This document shows, in pieces, positions 9,178-18,845 of a stretch of DNA of 64,000 nucleotides (position 1 is the first letter of the stretch; each line of letters begins with the position of its first letter). Location: assembly GCF_001693735.1 (NCBI RefSeq), contig NZ_LWDV01000010.1, forward strand, positions 345,963 through 409,962, given 5' to 3'. Both the position numbers and the translations under genes were made by a program. Origin of the DNA: Orenia metallireducens. GTDB lineage: Bacteria > Bacillota > Halanaerobiia > Halobacteroidales > Halobacteroidaceae. The notes under the pieces were generated by a model. That model searched no databases. It was not told the origin of the DNA and saw only the letters and a program-made list of their open reading frames with translations.

Positions 9178-9507
9178 TCAGCTATACATCTGTCCGTTGT
9201 GAACCTCAAAACTCCAATTAGAACCACCATTGTTATCCCAATTATTCGCAGAATCTTTGAAGCAGAAATTAAATCTATCAGTTGTATTGATTCTTAATTG
9301 GGCACTCCAACTACCATCATTTTGTGATTGCATCTCAATATCTGTTACATCTCTCCAATTATCTTTAAAACCAACTCCAGCATGTAGGTACACTTTGCTA
9401 GCACCATTTGAATTTAATAATCCATCATACTTTACAGTAACCTTCTCTCCAGCAGTAATTGGTGTTGGAGTTACAGTTACCTCTGAATAAGTCATTGTTG
9501 CTTGCAT
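9178..9507 (-). CDS. Stand-alone CBM25-type starch-binding module
   Basis: This 109-residue protein is essentially one carbohydrate-binding module. The patterns VYLHAGVGFKDNWRDV, DGSWSAQLRI and FNFCFKDSANNWDNNGG are typical of CBM25/CBM53 starch-binding modules of amylases. It has no signal peptide and no catalytic domain, so it is probably cytosolic and may bind stored glycogen, matching the branching enzyme on the other side of the shared terminator. The start is firm: GGAGGG lies 6 bases before the ATG. Modules of this kind are usually appended to enzymes; a free one is less common. Confidence 0.8.
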   Translation of the reverse strand: MQATMTYSEVTVTPTPITAGEKVTVKYDGLLNSNGASKVYLHAGVGFKDNWRDVTDIEMQSQNDGSWSAQLRINTTDRFNFCFKDSANNWDNNGGSNWSFEVHNGQMYS

Positions 9508-9701
9508 TTATTTCCCTCCTTTATTCTAATTAACTATTTATAGCATTTGCAATCTAACTTACTTTATGAGAGGTAATTTTTACTGATATAAATAATAGAG
9601 GGAATTTAACATTATTATAATTACTCACATAAACATATAACTAAGTTTTAAAAATAATCTATGATTAAAGATAAACAGAAAAATAACAAACCATCTAATA
9701 A

Positions 9702-10583
9702 CTAATCGTAATTGCTAAACATTTTAGCTACATATTTAATTCCAGTACCAATTATAGTAGCTACTAAGATAATTAGGAACCCAAAGATGATAGTAAATTT
9801 CCAGTGTAATTCTAACTCTACTCCAACTGCACGTAAAGTTGATAACTCTCCACTCTCTAAATCAAATCCTCCCAATACTTCTCTCTGATCCATACCTTCT
9901 GGAACTAAAGTATCTATCACATTTGGATTGATATCTGTATTACTTCCACCACCAAATTTCCATCCTTGAGAATCCTTAACAACTTCTCGATAATTATCAT
10001 AAGCAAAACCATCTAAAGACCCTATTAATAGATAATATTGTGCTTCAGTCAAATCCCCTACAAGATTTTTAGGGACACTAACTTTAATTGTCTTCTTATC
10101 ATCTAAGACGCCTATTCTATCCTCATTTATCCTTCTATCTTCATCTACATCATCTTGATAATCAAAAACTTCTAGAGACCAACCTGTTACCTTAATTAAC
10201 TTCTGCCAAGGATGCCTATCTTCAAATTTAACATTTGCTCCTTTTTTAAAAGTCTCTAAACTTCCTTCTTCTCCATTACTGATATAGAGTTGGATTAATT
10301 GATGACTAAATCCATATTTGGCATGCCAAGGATTGGTTAAAGACACAAATTTGAAATAAAAATTATAATCTTCTCCACCATCTTCTACTTTAAAATAAGT
10401 CAAATCAAAAAGACCTTCATAAGGGCTAAACTGCTCATTTTTAGGATAAGTATAAGTCCCAGGTCCATATTCATCACCTACTGGGTCATTCATTTCAAAT
10501 ATAATATTCTCTTCTGCTCTAACTATATATGATGAAAAGAATATAATAAAAAAGATAGCTAGGATAAGCTTTATTTTTCTCAT
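9702..10583 (-). CDS. Exported glucodextranase-C-domain protein, C-terminal membrane anchor
   Basis: The protein has a signal peptide (MRKIKLILAIFFIIFFSS, processing near VRAEE). A long domain beginning NDPVGDEYGPGTYTYP and continuing FDLTYFKV and GFSHQLIQLYIS closely resembles the C-terminal binding module of glucodextranase and related amylopullulanases. A C-terminal transmembrane helix (about residues 265-287) precedes a short basic tail. It has no catalytic residues, so it is probably a surface-anchored alpha-glucan-binding protein. Two starts are possible, 10604 (GAGG, 7-base spacing) and 10583 (AAGGAGAG, 10-base spacing); I prefer 10583 because it gives a standard signal peptide of about 293 residues in total. 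Confidence 0.75.
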   Translation of the reverse strand: MRKIKLILAIFFIIFFSSYIVRAEENIIFEMNDPVGDEYGPGTYTYPKNEQFSPYEGLFDLTYFKVEDGGEDYNFYFKFVSLTNPWHAKYGFSHQLIQLYISNGEEGSLETFKKGANVKFEDRHPWQKLIKVTGWSLEVFDYQDDVDEDRRINEDRIGVLDDKKTIKVSVPKNLVGDLTEAQYYLLIGSLDGFAYDNYREVVKDSQGWKFGGGSNTDINPNVIDTLVPEGMDQREVLGGFDLESGELSTLRAVGVELELHWKFTIIFGFLIILVATIIGTGIKYVAKMFSNYD

Positions 10584-10740
10584 AAGAATATCTCTCCTTA
10601 TCATACATTTTCCTCTTTATCCAACAACTATTATCTCTAAAATCAAATATCTTATTAAAGTTACAATAATAAATCATTAGATAACTGAAAAACAAATTCC
10701 TCACTTTATTCTTATGAGAGATAAGAGAGTAATATGAAAT

Positions 10741-10770
10741 AAAAAAGGAATAGATATAATAATCTATTCC
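10741..10770 (-). terminator. Terminator after the first alpha-amylase
   Basis: The hairpin GGAATAGAT / ATCTATTCC (10747-10755 and 10762-10770) is followed on the minus strand by six T residues. It lies about 95 bp downstream of the amylase stop codon. Confidence 0.75.
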
Positions 10771-10816
10771 CGAATTAAAATATTCTAGTAATATAAAAGC
10801 TCATATATTAAAGATC

Positions 10817-10856
10817 TATTGCGGCACTTTTTTAAGTTAACAGTGTTGCTTATACC
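10817..10856. repeat. Degenerate end of the TGCGACACTTTT repeat family
   Basis: TTGCGGCACTTTT at about 10819 differs by one base from the end sequence of the elements at 1.2 and 34.3-34.8 kb. A degenerate inverted copy (AACAGTGTTGC) follows some 20 bp later. It looks like a collapsed or very short copy and contains no gene. Confidence 0.35.
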
Positions 10857-10865
10857 TATTATCCT

Positions 10866-12686
10866 TTATTCAACTGGTACCCAAACACTCCAACCAGTTG
10901 CTTCATCATTTTTTACCTTAAACTCTCCATAACCTTCTGCATCTGTAATAACTCTTCCTTCAATATTACCTGTAATATCATAAAATTCTGTATTAGGTTT
11001 AGTAGAATTTATACGCTTAGTAGTTATATCACCAGAGACACCTTGGGATATCATCATCACTAAACCAGTTCCTGGAATATCAGCTAATCCTGCTCTGACA
11101 TAAGAATAGGTATTTATATCATTATTATCCACTTCATGACCTGGACCATAAGCAAAGTATCTTCTTGCTTTCAATAATTTATTTATATTCTCTTTCATTC
11201 CATCTTGATAGTAGTCTTTCCAATAAACCATAGGAAGTCCATGCTCTCTCATTAAGATATAGGTATAAGCTTGATATTTTCTATTATTGATTGGAGCCTT
11301 ATATTCTACATGGTCACGACCAGTATCATGATTATCAATAAATGTAACTGCTCTATCTTTAAATCCTGTCTTATTGACCATACCAGCTTTACCTAAAGCA
11401 GTCATATTCATTGTTCCTGATCTTAAATTTTCAAAAGTATTTCTTAGAGGAAAATCAAAAACAGTATAATCAGAGTTATCTATACCATAAAGATAAAAGG
11501 TCAAGCCCATAGTATTCTCTATCCAAGCCTCTCCTACAACAAATACATCTTTGTCTGTATTCTCTTGAACATATGTCAACCATTCGCTAATAAAATCAGA
11601 ATCTATGTGTTTTACTGCATCTAATCTAAATCCATCAAAACCTATATCATTTATTATCCATACTCCCCATTCCTTCATCTCATCTTTAACATTTTCATTC
11701 TGATAATCAACATCTGCAGCCAACAAGTAATCTTTCTCAAAAGTATTATCCCATTCCTTCCCTTTGAAGTTCTGTGGAGCCATATTACCTTTGTCAACAG
11801 CATAATCTACACCATCAAAGGCTTGCCAATCCCATTTCCATTGATCTGCTTTACTATAATACTTTTGCCTACCTTTAAGTGGATAAAATTTAGTATAGGT
11901 CTTTACTTGTTCTCCAGATGCCAAGATAGAGTCTTCTACATTCTCATATCCAGCAGCTATTCTATGATTGAATACTGCATCATAATAGACCTTAATCCCC
12001 TCTTGATGAAGCTTAGTTATAGCCTTCTCCAACTCTTCTCTTGTCCCATATTTAGTTCTCACTGTATTAACTTGATCAAACTCTCCTAAATCCCAAAGAT
12101 CATAAGTACCATAGCCTTCATCCTGTTGTTCATGAGCTTTATTAGCTGCTGGTACCCATAATTCAGTAATACCAACATTAGCTAAATCATCTGCACGATC
12201 AGCAAGTAAATTCCATAATTTAGCCTCTTCTGGGTACTTCTCTTTATACTCTCCTTTATTCATCTCCCAATAAAACGTTTGCATAAGTGTCTTATTAAAC
12301 TCTTTTATCTTTGGATAAGACCTATCAGTAGTAAAGTTAGTTGTACTAGATAGCTCACCTCCAGCTATAGCCTTAATATTAATAACTAACTGATAACTTG
12401 TTCTTGGTTCTAAATTTAAGTCCGTTAAAGTAACGGTGTTACCATCTATATTAGTATTAATTTTGTATCTACTATCTTCTTTAACTAAAGATACCTTCAC
12501 TTCAGCAACCTCTTGATTAAACTCTAGTTTAAATTTGTCTAAATTATAATCCAAAGCCTCAAGATTATGTTCTGTTAAATCAGAAGCAACAAGAGCAAAT
12601 TGATCATTATTTGATTTACAACCTGTTATCATTACTGCTAAAATCAAAACTGTAATTAAAACATATAAAGTAACCTTTTTTGTCAT
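10866..12686 (-). CDS. Alpha-amylase lipoprotein (GH13), copy 1
   Basis: This is a secreted endo-acting amylase that cleaves alpha-1,4 bonds in starch. The lipobox MITGC near residue 23 marks it as a lipoprotein. Residues 30-125 form an Ig-like (Big_5 type) domain. The GH13 barrel follows from LMQTFYWEMNKGEY. Catalytic motifs are GFRLDAVKH (nucleophile Asp), VVGEAWIEN (acid Glu) and FIDNHDTG (stabilising Asp). A C-terminal beta domain ends in GWSVWVPVE. At 606 residues it is complete. It is a paralogue of the enzyme at 16508-18502 with the same domain order, and has an AGAGGAG ribosome site before its ATG. Confidence 0.92.
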   Translation of the reverse strand: MTKKVTLYVLITVLILAVMITGCKSNNDQFALVASDLTEHNLEALDYNLDKFKLEFNQEVAEVKVSLVKEDSRYKINTNIDGNTVTLTDLNLEPRTSYQLVINIKAIAGGELSSTTNFTTDRSYPKIKEFNKTLMQTFYWEMNKGEYKEKYPEEAKLWNLLADRADDLANVGITELWVPAANKAHEQQDEGYGTYDLWDLGEFDQVNTVRTKYGTREELEKAITKLHQEGIKVYYDAVFNHRIAAGYENVEDSILASGEQVKTYTKFYPLKGRQKYYSKADQWKWDWQAFDGVDYAVDKGNMAPQNFKGKEWDNTFEKDYLLAADVDYQNENVKDEMKEWGVWIINDIGFDGFRLDAVKHIDSDFISEWLTYVQENTDKDVFVVGEAWIENTMGLTFYLYGIDNSDYTVFDFPLRNTFENLRSGTMNMTALGKAGMVNKTGFKDRAVTFIDNHDTGRDHVEYKAPINNRKYQAYTYILMREHGLPMVYWKDYYQDGMKENINKLLKARRYFAYGPGHEVDNNDINTYSYVRAGLADIPGTGLVMMISQGVSGDITTKRINSTKPNTEFYDITGNIEGRVITDAEGYGEFKVKNDEATGWSVWVPVE

Positions 12687-12802
12687 TTATAGTTCTCCTC
12701 TCTATTTTATTATCTTAATTTTTTTATTCTCTAAATCTATTTATTCTCCTGCAATTATAGTTAGCCTTATTTATTATAATTTTCTTGCAGTTTTAATTAA
12801 CT

Positions 12803-12839
12803 AAAAAAGAAACCTCTGAAATTTCAGGAACCTCTTTTT
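12803..12839. terminator. Imperfect hairpin with T-runs on both strands
   Basis: The outer (AAAGA/TCTTT) and inner (CTGAAA/TTTCAG) stems are separated by a 4-base internal loop, with T-runs on both sides. It lies between the pullulanase and the first amylase and probably ends the pullulanase transcript. Confidence 0.5.
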
Positions 12840-12891
12840 AGTTAATGATTTAATTAAAATATTTCAAATACACTTATACCTTAATAACATA

Positions 12892-12915
12892 ACAAGAGGG
12901 GTTAACCCCTCTTGT
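12892..12915. terminator. Perfect 24-bp palindrome after pullulanase
   Basis: ACAAGAGGGGTT and its exact complement meet with no loop, 14 bp after the pullulanase stop. The sequence after it on the minus strand is only weakly T-rich, so it may be a 3'-end protecting or processing hairpin rather than a full terminator. Confidence 0.5.
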
Positions 12916-12929
12916 CATATTAATTTAAT

Positions 12930-15866
12930 CTACTTTTTTATAATTACTGCAGTTAATGGATCTACAGTTACTGTATTAGCTGTTACTGTTACACCTGATA
13001 TAGCTGATACAGCTGTAGCCCCAGATTCATCATTATCTACAAGAACTGTACCAGCTGTTAAATCTTCTGTTACTGTAAAGTCTCTTGAAGTTGTATCAGC
13101 ATTTACGAATACATAGTATGCAGTATTATCTGTAGCTGTTGCCTTATAAGCTATTATTTTATCACTTGCAGAAATATCTGGATAAACAAGCTCTACATTA
13201 GAATCAACCAAAGCCTTACTTCCTAATCTAAAGGCATCTGTTGATTTTCTTAATGCAATAAGACCTTTAGTGTACTCCATAGTCTCACTTTGAACTGTAT
13301 TTCCAGTTGCTGCATTCCAATCAAAGGCATTGATTACATCAGAAGAGTCATAGGAGTTATGGATAAATACATCTCCTGTTGCTGAAACCTCTGTATATTC
13401 ACCTTCAGGGCTTCCAGAAACTTTCCACTCTTTCGTTCTTCCATATTCCTGCCCTCCATGTAAGAAGGAGATACCTTGACTTGTCAAGATAATTGCGTTT
13501 CCAAGTCTGATTCTCTTTTGAATCTCTGCTTCTGAATCAGCAGGTGACTTTTGAATTGATTGAGCTATTACATCATGTAAAGTTAAGTTATCATGAGCAG
13601 CAATATACTGTACAACATCACCTGGATCATCGGCAGTAAAGTTACTAGGCTGAGCTTTAATATTATTAAAGATAGTTTCAATACTTCTATCCCCACCTGT
13701 AATGAACATAGGTTGACCTTCACTTCCATATCCTGACTTCAAGTTATTTCTAATCTCATCAGAGAATACCGCTACATCATTTGTGCTAGCAACAAAGTCT
13801 TGGTCAGCCCCTACAGTTCCTTCAGGACCAGTATACATTCTCCAACCCTCACCAATAAATAATGTATTAGGATTTACTGCTGCAACAGCATCATATGCTG
13901 ATTGTATTGTTTCACTATCAATTAATCCCATTAAATCGAATCTAAATCCATCTACTTTATACTCTTTAGTCCAATAAACCAATGAATCTATAATTAGTTT
14001 TCTCATCATTGCATGAGTAGAAGCAGTATCGTTTCCACATCCAGATCCATTAGCCCCTTCTCTAAAATAGTAACCTGGATAGATTCTATCCATAATATCA
14101 GTTGCTGCCATATGGTTATATACAACATCAAGAGTTACTGCCATACCATTATCATGGATAGCTTTAATAAGCTCTTTTAATTCTGTAATTCTTAATTCAG
14201 GATTTGTAGAATCTTCTGAATACATTCCTTCTGGAGCAAAGTAACTATGAGGATCATATCCCCAATTATAGTTATTACCATTTGAATCGTACTCTGTTTC
14301 TCTTATTCCTGATTTTGATTCATCTCCATAATAATAAGACATCACAGGAAGCAGTTGAATATGGGTTACCCCTAAGTCTTTGATATATTGTAATTTTTCA
14401 GTAAATGCTGCATATGTTCCAAAATTATTTGTAAGACTAAGTCCTTCTTGAGAAGTAAAGTCTCTTACATGAATCTCCCAAATTATGGAGTCTTCTCTCT
14501 TCCAATTAGAAGGTAAAGTTGCAAAATCAAGAATTGGACCTACAGAAGATGGATCAACTATAGCAGCCTTTCCAACAGTATCGTCTCCATTACCATTAGT
14601 GTCTACATTAAATTGAGCCATTGATTTAGCATATGGATCTAAAGCCAATTTTGTCTGACCGTCTACTGTTACTTTATATTGATAGAAATAACCTCTTAAA
14701 TCGCTAACACCTGTATTGTTGCTATTTAAAGTTACTCTCCATACACTTTTAGTATCCTTTGTCATAGGAACTGTCGCAAGCTCTACAGTTTGGTCAGCTT
14801 TATCATACAGGACAGCTTCAACATTAGTTGCTGTAGGCGCCCATAAGTTTAATTGGGCAGTTCCATCACTATTATAAATAGCACCTAAATCGTTTCCATC
14901 ATAAGCAGTTAAAGAATCAGAGTACCTAGCTCCAGCAGCTGCTTCTACTATCTTCCCATCATAAGTTACAGTATAAGGAGCTTGGTTATCTACATCTAAA
15001 GAAGATGATACAACTACTGCTGTCATACTATCAATGATTTGGAAATCATCTATAGTTACCTCGTTACCATTCTTATCTACTACTGATAATAAAGTCTGAG
15101 TAAGATCTGTAGTATCTGTAAAAGATAATTCTATCTCTGTCGGGGATACAACTTCTCCACTTAATAGTCCTGATGGTATCTCCTTATCAGGACTTGTGTA
15201 AACAGTACTATCACCTTCAAATACCCATAATTCTTTGAAATCGCGTAAGAAACTAAAGATATGATCTCCTGCATCCTTACTTTCATCACCAATCACTTCA
15301 TCTACAGGAACAAAACCAAGACTACTAGCATCTTCAACTACAGGAACATAATAGTATGCTCCAAAGTCATCAACACCTGACTTCTGTAGTCCATGGGGCC
15401 ATCCCTCACTAGAGCTCCAATCTGCGTCCATCCATAACCATAACGTATAATTTTCATAATCTCCATTATTTCTTTGATAATGGACTAATACATGTCCTTT
15501 AGGGATATATGTCTGTTTTTGATTGATAACTACTCTTCCAACAAAATTATCTTCTCCTGCTGTAACTGTAATTTGTTTTTCTCCAAAATATTCTATAGTC
15601 TCATCCACTACTAAAACAGTTAATGTATGAGTTCCTTTTGGCACATCAGCAATAGTTTTATCTAAAGTACCTGTTTTTCCTGCTACACTAACTGTTGCTA
15701 AACTGAGATCAAGATTACTAGCACCAAGACTAGAATCAATTTCAATGTCTGAAGTTTTAACGATTACATTACCAACATCTCCTGGTCCATCATCACTACC
15801 ACTTGAACAACCTACCAATCCAAAGGCTAAAACTAAAATCAATAATAAACTAAAAAATCTTTTCAA
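12930..15866 (-). CDS. pulA: Type I pullulanase lipoprotein (GH13)
   Basis: Pullulanase cleaves alpha-1,6 bonds of pullulan and branched starch. The lipobox LVGCSS gives a lipoprotein. Domains: a low-complexity/beta N-terminal region, a CBM41/PUD starch-binding module (VLVHYQRNNGDY, near residue 123), an Ig-like part, a CBM48 module (AQLNLWAPTATNVEAVLYD), then the GH13 barrel with the type I pullulanase signature YNWGYDP, GFRFDLMGL (nucleophile), FIGEGW (acid) and AAHDNLTLHD. The start is decided by the ribosome site: GGAGGG lies 7 bases before a TTG at 15866, giving 978 residues. An upstream TTG at 15887 in the same frame lies before that site and is unlikely. Confidence 0.93.
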   Translation of the reverse strand: MKRFFSLLLILVLAFGLVGCSSGSDDGPGDVGNVIVKTSDIEIDSSLGASNLDLSLATVSVAGKTGTLDKTIADVPKGTHTLTVLVVDETIEYFGEKQITVTAGEDNFVGRVVINQKQTYIPKGHVLVHYQRNNGDYENYTLWLWMDADWSSSEGWPHGLQKSGVDDFGAYYYVPVVEDASSLGFVPVDEVIGDESKDAGDHIFSFLRDFKELWVFEGDSTVYTSPDKEIPSGLLSGEVVSPTEIELSFTDTTDLTQTLLSVVDKNGNEVTIDDFQIIDSMTAVVVSSSLDVDNQAPYTVTYDGKIVEAAAGARYSDSLTAYDGNDLGAIYNSDGTAQLNLWAPTATNVEAVLYDKADQTVELATVPMTKDTKSVWRVTLNSNNTGVSDLRGYFYQYKVTVDGQTKLALDPYAKSMAQFNVDTNGNGDDTVGKAAIVDPSSVGPILDFATLPSNWKREDSIIWEIHVRDFTSQEGLSLTNNFGTYAAFTEKLQYIKDLGVTHIQLLPVMSYYYGDESKSGIRETEYDSNGNNYNWGYDPHSYFAPEGMYSEDSTNPELRITELKELIKAIHDNGMAVTLDVVYNHMAATDIMDRIYPGYYFREGANGSGCGNDTASTHAMMRKLIIDSLVYWTKEYKVDGFRFDLMGLIDSETIQSAYDAVAAVNPNTLFIGEGWRMYTGPEGTVGADQDFVASTNDVAVFSDEIRNNLKSGYGSEGQPMFITGGDRSIETIFNNIKAQPSNFTADDPGDVVQYIAAHDNLTLHDVIAQSIQKSPADSEAEIQKRIRLGNAIILTSQGISFLHGGQEYGRTKEWKVSGSPEGEYTEVSATGDVFIHNSYDSSDVINAFDWNAATGNTVQSETMEYTKGLIALRKSTDAFRLGSKALVDSNVELVYPDISASDKIIAYKATATDNTAYYVFVNADTTSRDFTVTEDLTAGTVLVDNDESGATAVSAISGVTVTANTVTVDPLTAVIIKK

Positions 15867-15895
15867 ATAAAACCCTCCTCTAATCAACTCTTTAT

Positions 15896-15925
15896 ATAAT
15901 ACAGAATTAAAATCTCTAAATTCAA
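15896..15925 (-). promoter_or_regulatory. Probable pullulanase promoter
   Basis: On the minus strand TTGAAT (complement of 15920-15925) and TATTAT (complement of 15896-15901) are 18 bp apart, placing a start site about 24 bases before the TTG codon. The rest of 15930-16204 holds no gene; it is AT-rich upstream sequence. Confidence 0.5.
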
Positions 15926-16204
15926 AAATTTTTCCTTATATATTCTATCACCCCCCAAACTCACATCTGTAATTAACCATAACAAAAATAAAAACATATC
16001 CTAAAGATATAAAATCTCCATAGATACGTTTTCTTATAAACTTATACTATTATTTACTGTTATTGTAAACCTAAAGATTAAGCACTCGCTGTTAACCACA
16101 TTTATACTGATTATAAACAATGTGTCAACTAGCTAAAATTTATATACTTATAAGATTATCTGTTATTATTACACTTATTACTTTTTATATAGAGAGATAA
16201 ACAA

Positions 16205-16487
16205 CTCTAAAGTGTAATTTTATAAAAAATTTAAAACCATTTTCATACCTCACTCCTTACAAGTCTCAAGAGACTCTCCATGGCCATTATACTTTATTAA
16301 AAATGATTATAAAGTATAATTTCCCTAGCTCTCTCCTACCTTAGGAAATTCTTTTTATTACGAAGTGGTCGATAAACCCAAAGGGAGAGAACTAAAACAT
16401 ATTTTGTTCCCCTCTTCTGGTATGAGAAGAGAGGCTAAGGGTGAGGTAGATTAGTTTTATATTTCATTCTAAAGTTTGATATCTATA
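16205..16487 (+). repeat. Dispersed non-coding repeat, copy A
   Basis: This stretch is nearly identical to the reverse complement of 42183-42503. Shared landmarks include CTAAAGTGTAATTTTATAAA at one end, ACCTCACTCCTTAC, CCCTAGCTCTCTCCTACCTT, TTACGAAGTGGTCGAT and TTTCATTCTAAAGT at the other end. It contains several self-complementary stretches but no reading frame. It is probably a non-autonomous mobile element. Copy B carries about 40-50 extra bases in its middle. The two flanks of this copy are the pullulanase leader and the end of the second amylase. Confidence 0.75.
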
Positions 16488-16507
16488 GATAATAAAGAAA
16501 CGTTTTA

Positions 16508-18502
16508 TCAATTTATAACTGGAACCCAAACACTCCAACCTTTAGCTTCAGATTGAATAACCTTAAAATCTCCATAACCTTGCTCATCTGTTACTACTGT
16601 TCCAGCTACATTTCCAGTTATATCTGTAAAGGTAGTATTAGGCTGACGGGAATTGATATTTTTAATAGATTCACTTCCGCTAGTTCCATCAGATAACATC
16701 ATCACTAATCCAGTTCCTGGGATATCAACTAATCCTTCTCTAACATAAGAGTAGACATCATTATCATTATTAGCTACTTCATAACCTGTTCCATAAGCAT
16801 AATACTTTCTTGCTTTGATTAATTTATCTAATCCAGCTTTCATACCATGTTGGTAATAATCCTTCCAAAAGATAGTAGGCACTGTACCTTCTCTAGTTAA
16901 AGCATATGCATAAGCTTGATAGCTATACTTATCAATTCCTCTCTTACCATACTTCTCTGCATTTGAACCACTTGTATCATGGTTATCTATAAAAGCAACT
17001 GCCCTATTACCATAAGTTGAATCATTGACTAAACCAGCATTACTTAAACTTGACATATCAAAGGCACCATTTCCATCTCTCATATCTTTAAATTTAGCTC
17101 TTAATGGGAAATCAAATACTCTTAAATCAGATTTTTCACTCTTATTAAAGATATTAGCTCTTCCATCAACTAAGTCAAGATATAACTTTAGAGCAGAGCT
17201 ATCTTCAATCCATGCTTCTCCTACAAAGAACAAATCCTTAGTAGTTGCATTCTGAACATAATCAATCCACTCATAGATAAAAGTACTGTCAACATGTTTA
17301 ATTGCATCAATGCGGAAACCATCAAATCCAATCTCCTTAGTAATCCATTCCCCCCAAGCCTTCATCTCATCTACTACATTGTTATTTGGCTTAGGAATAC
17401 CATCATAACCATTAGGATAATTATAGTAATCCACATCTGCTCCCATTAAGTATTCTGGTTCTCTCATCCAAGGATCATCTGGAACCAATCCCCATGTCTT
17501 ACCTTCAAACAGATACAATCCATTAGCTTGAGTTTTGTCATCATAGTCCACACCATCAAAGGCAGTATAATCCCATTTAAAGTCATGCCATAAATTGCCC
17601 CATTTTTCTTGGGTATAATATTTCTGACGACCTGCTAAAGTAAAATTAGTCCAAGCATCAATTGTGCCACCTGCGTTATCAGGACTATTAACACTTAATT
17701 TAACATCTGCATCTTTATTATAAGCTCCCATTCTATGGTTGAAGATAATATCATAATAAGCCTTCATACCAGCAGCATGAATAGCATCAATCGCATCTAA
17801 CAATTGGGCTTTAGTTCCATACTTTGTTCTAATACTTCCCTGTTTATCAAACTCTCCTAAATCCCAAAGGTCGTGGGTACCATATCCAACATCTTTATCT
17901 GCAGCTACACCTATTCCACCCCAAGCCTTATTAGCAGGAGGTAACCACAGTGAGGTAATACCTGCATTCGCCAAGTCACCTGCTCTATCAACAAGTAAGT
18001 TCCACAAATTAGCCTCTTCTGGATAATTACTTGCATATTCACCTTCATTCATCTCCCAATAAAAGACTTGCATCATAGTCTCATTTGGATTATTAAGACT
18101 ACTAATATCAGGAAGGGTAGCATCTGTATAGAATTTAATACTTCCATTTATACTCTTTCCATCATTATTACTAACTGTATAATTTAACTTATAAGAAGTA
18201 GATTTAGTCAATTCAAATCCACTAATAATTACTTTCTTCCCATCTATCTTGGAGGTAATACCTGAAATAGAGTTTTCACCCTCTAATAAAGCAATTTCTC
18301 TACTAGCTAACTCATAATTAAACTCTAAAGTTATCGCTGTAATATCAGCAGATATAGTAGATCCATCGTTAGGATTTGAGTCCGTTAACATGAATAAAGC
18401 AGCTTCACTACTATCGTCACTGCTGCATCCTACAAATACCCCTAAACTTAATAGGAGTATAGCCAGTAAAATAATCTTCCTACTATTTGATATCTTCAGC
18501 AT
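16508..18502 (-). CDS. Alpha-amylase lipoprotein (GH13), copy 2
   Basis: This is the second exported alpha-amylase, 664 residues. Lipobox VFVGCSS near residue 24; an Ig-like domain at about 35-125; the GH13 barrel beginning MMQVFYWEMNEGEY; catalytic motifs GFRIDAIKH, FVGEAWIED and FIDNHDTSG; and a C-terminal domain ending GWSVWVPV. It is a clear paralogue of 10866-12686 but about 58 residues longer, mostly in loops of the barrel (for example GGIGVAADKDVGYG and DGRANIFNKSEKSD), which may change its product range. Ribosome site GGAGGT before the ATG. A different, non-coding repeat lies immediately downstream. Confidence 0.92.
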   Translation of the reverse strand: MLKISNSRKIILLAILLLSLGVFVGCSSDDSSEAALFMLTDSNPNDGSTISADITAITLEFNYELASREIALLEGENSISGITSKIDGKKVIISGFELTKSTSYKLNYTVSNNDGKSINGSIKFYTDATLPDISSLNNPNETMMQVFYWEMNEGEYASNYPEEANLWNLLVDRAGDLANAGITSLWLPPANKAWGGIGVAADKDVGYGTHDLWDLGEFDKQGSIRTKYGTKAQLLDAIDAIHAAGMKAYYDIIFNHRMGAYNKDADVKLSVNSPDNAGGTIDAWTNFTLAGRQKYYTQEKWGNLWHDFKWDYTAFDGVDYDDKTQANGLYLFEGKTWGLVPDDPWMREPEYLMGADVDYYNYPNGYDGIPKPNNNVVDEMKAWGEWITKEIGFDGFRIDAIKHVDSTFIYEWIDYVQNATTKDLFFVGEAWIEDSSALKLYLDLVDGRANIFNKSEKSDLRVFDFPLRAKFKDMRDGNGAFDMSSLSNAGLVNDSTYGNRAVAFIDNHDTSGSNAEKYGKRGIDKYSYQAYAYALTREGTVPTIFWKDYYQHGMKAGLDKLIKARKYYAYGTGYEVANNDNDVYSYVREGLVDIPGTGLVMMLSDGTSGSESIKNINSRQPNTTFTDITGNVAGTVVTDEQGYGDFKVIQSEAKGWSVWVPVIN

Positions 18503-18694
18503 AGATTCCTACCTCCATTAGATTAGTTGAATAAATTAGTATATTTATTAGCTCTAACCGTTTCTATTAGACAATTTCTTATAAATTCAGTATCTAATAA
18601 TCAGAAACTAAAATTGAATAATATTAAAAATATATAATTATGATTATAATATAAGTCCTAAATATTTATTCTATAATACAGATATAAAATAATA

Positions 18695-18741
18695 AACAAC
18701 CCCGATATGCTAGTAATCAAACCTTGCATACCGGGGTTGTT
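18695..18741 (-). terminator. Terminator hairpin between porin and amylase 2
   Basis: AACAACCCCGATATGC (18695-18710) pairs with 18726-18741 at 15 of 16 positions. On the minus strand it is followed by TTTATTATTTTAT. It is the second of two hairpins after the porin gene. The region 18503-18845 otherwise holds only AT-rich sequence and presumably the amylase promoter. Confidence 0.7.
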
Positions 18742-18806
18742 AAGCTCAACATTGCCCTTTAGTTTTTAAAAATTGTAATTATTGTTAGTAGATTTTAGAA
18801 ATAGGA

Positions 18807-18837
18807 TTAAGACCCTATGCTAAAGATAGGGTCTTAA
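18807..18837 (-). terminator. Hairpin directly after the porin gene
   Basis: TTAAGACCCTAT and its exact complement enclose a 7-base loop, 8 bp after the porin stop codon on the minus strand. The T-tract that follows is weak. Together with the hairpin at 18695-18741 it makes a tandem terminator. Confidence 0.65.
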
Positions 18838-18845
18838 AGTGGTTT

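Noticed and set aside
10519-10704. Frame of 61 codons overlapping the glucodextranase-C-like gene start
   Set aside because: It overlaps the signal-peptide region in another frame, has no recognisable features, and the known gene explains the region.
16015-16035. Possible cre site (AAGAAAACGTATCTA on the minus strand) upstream of the pullulanase
   Set aside because: Two mismatches at invariant positions of the consensus, and only one copy; too weak beside the three sites at 20.8-21.0 kb.
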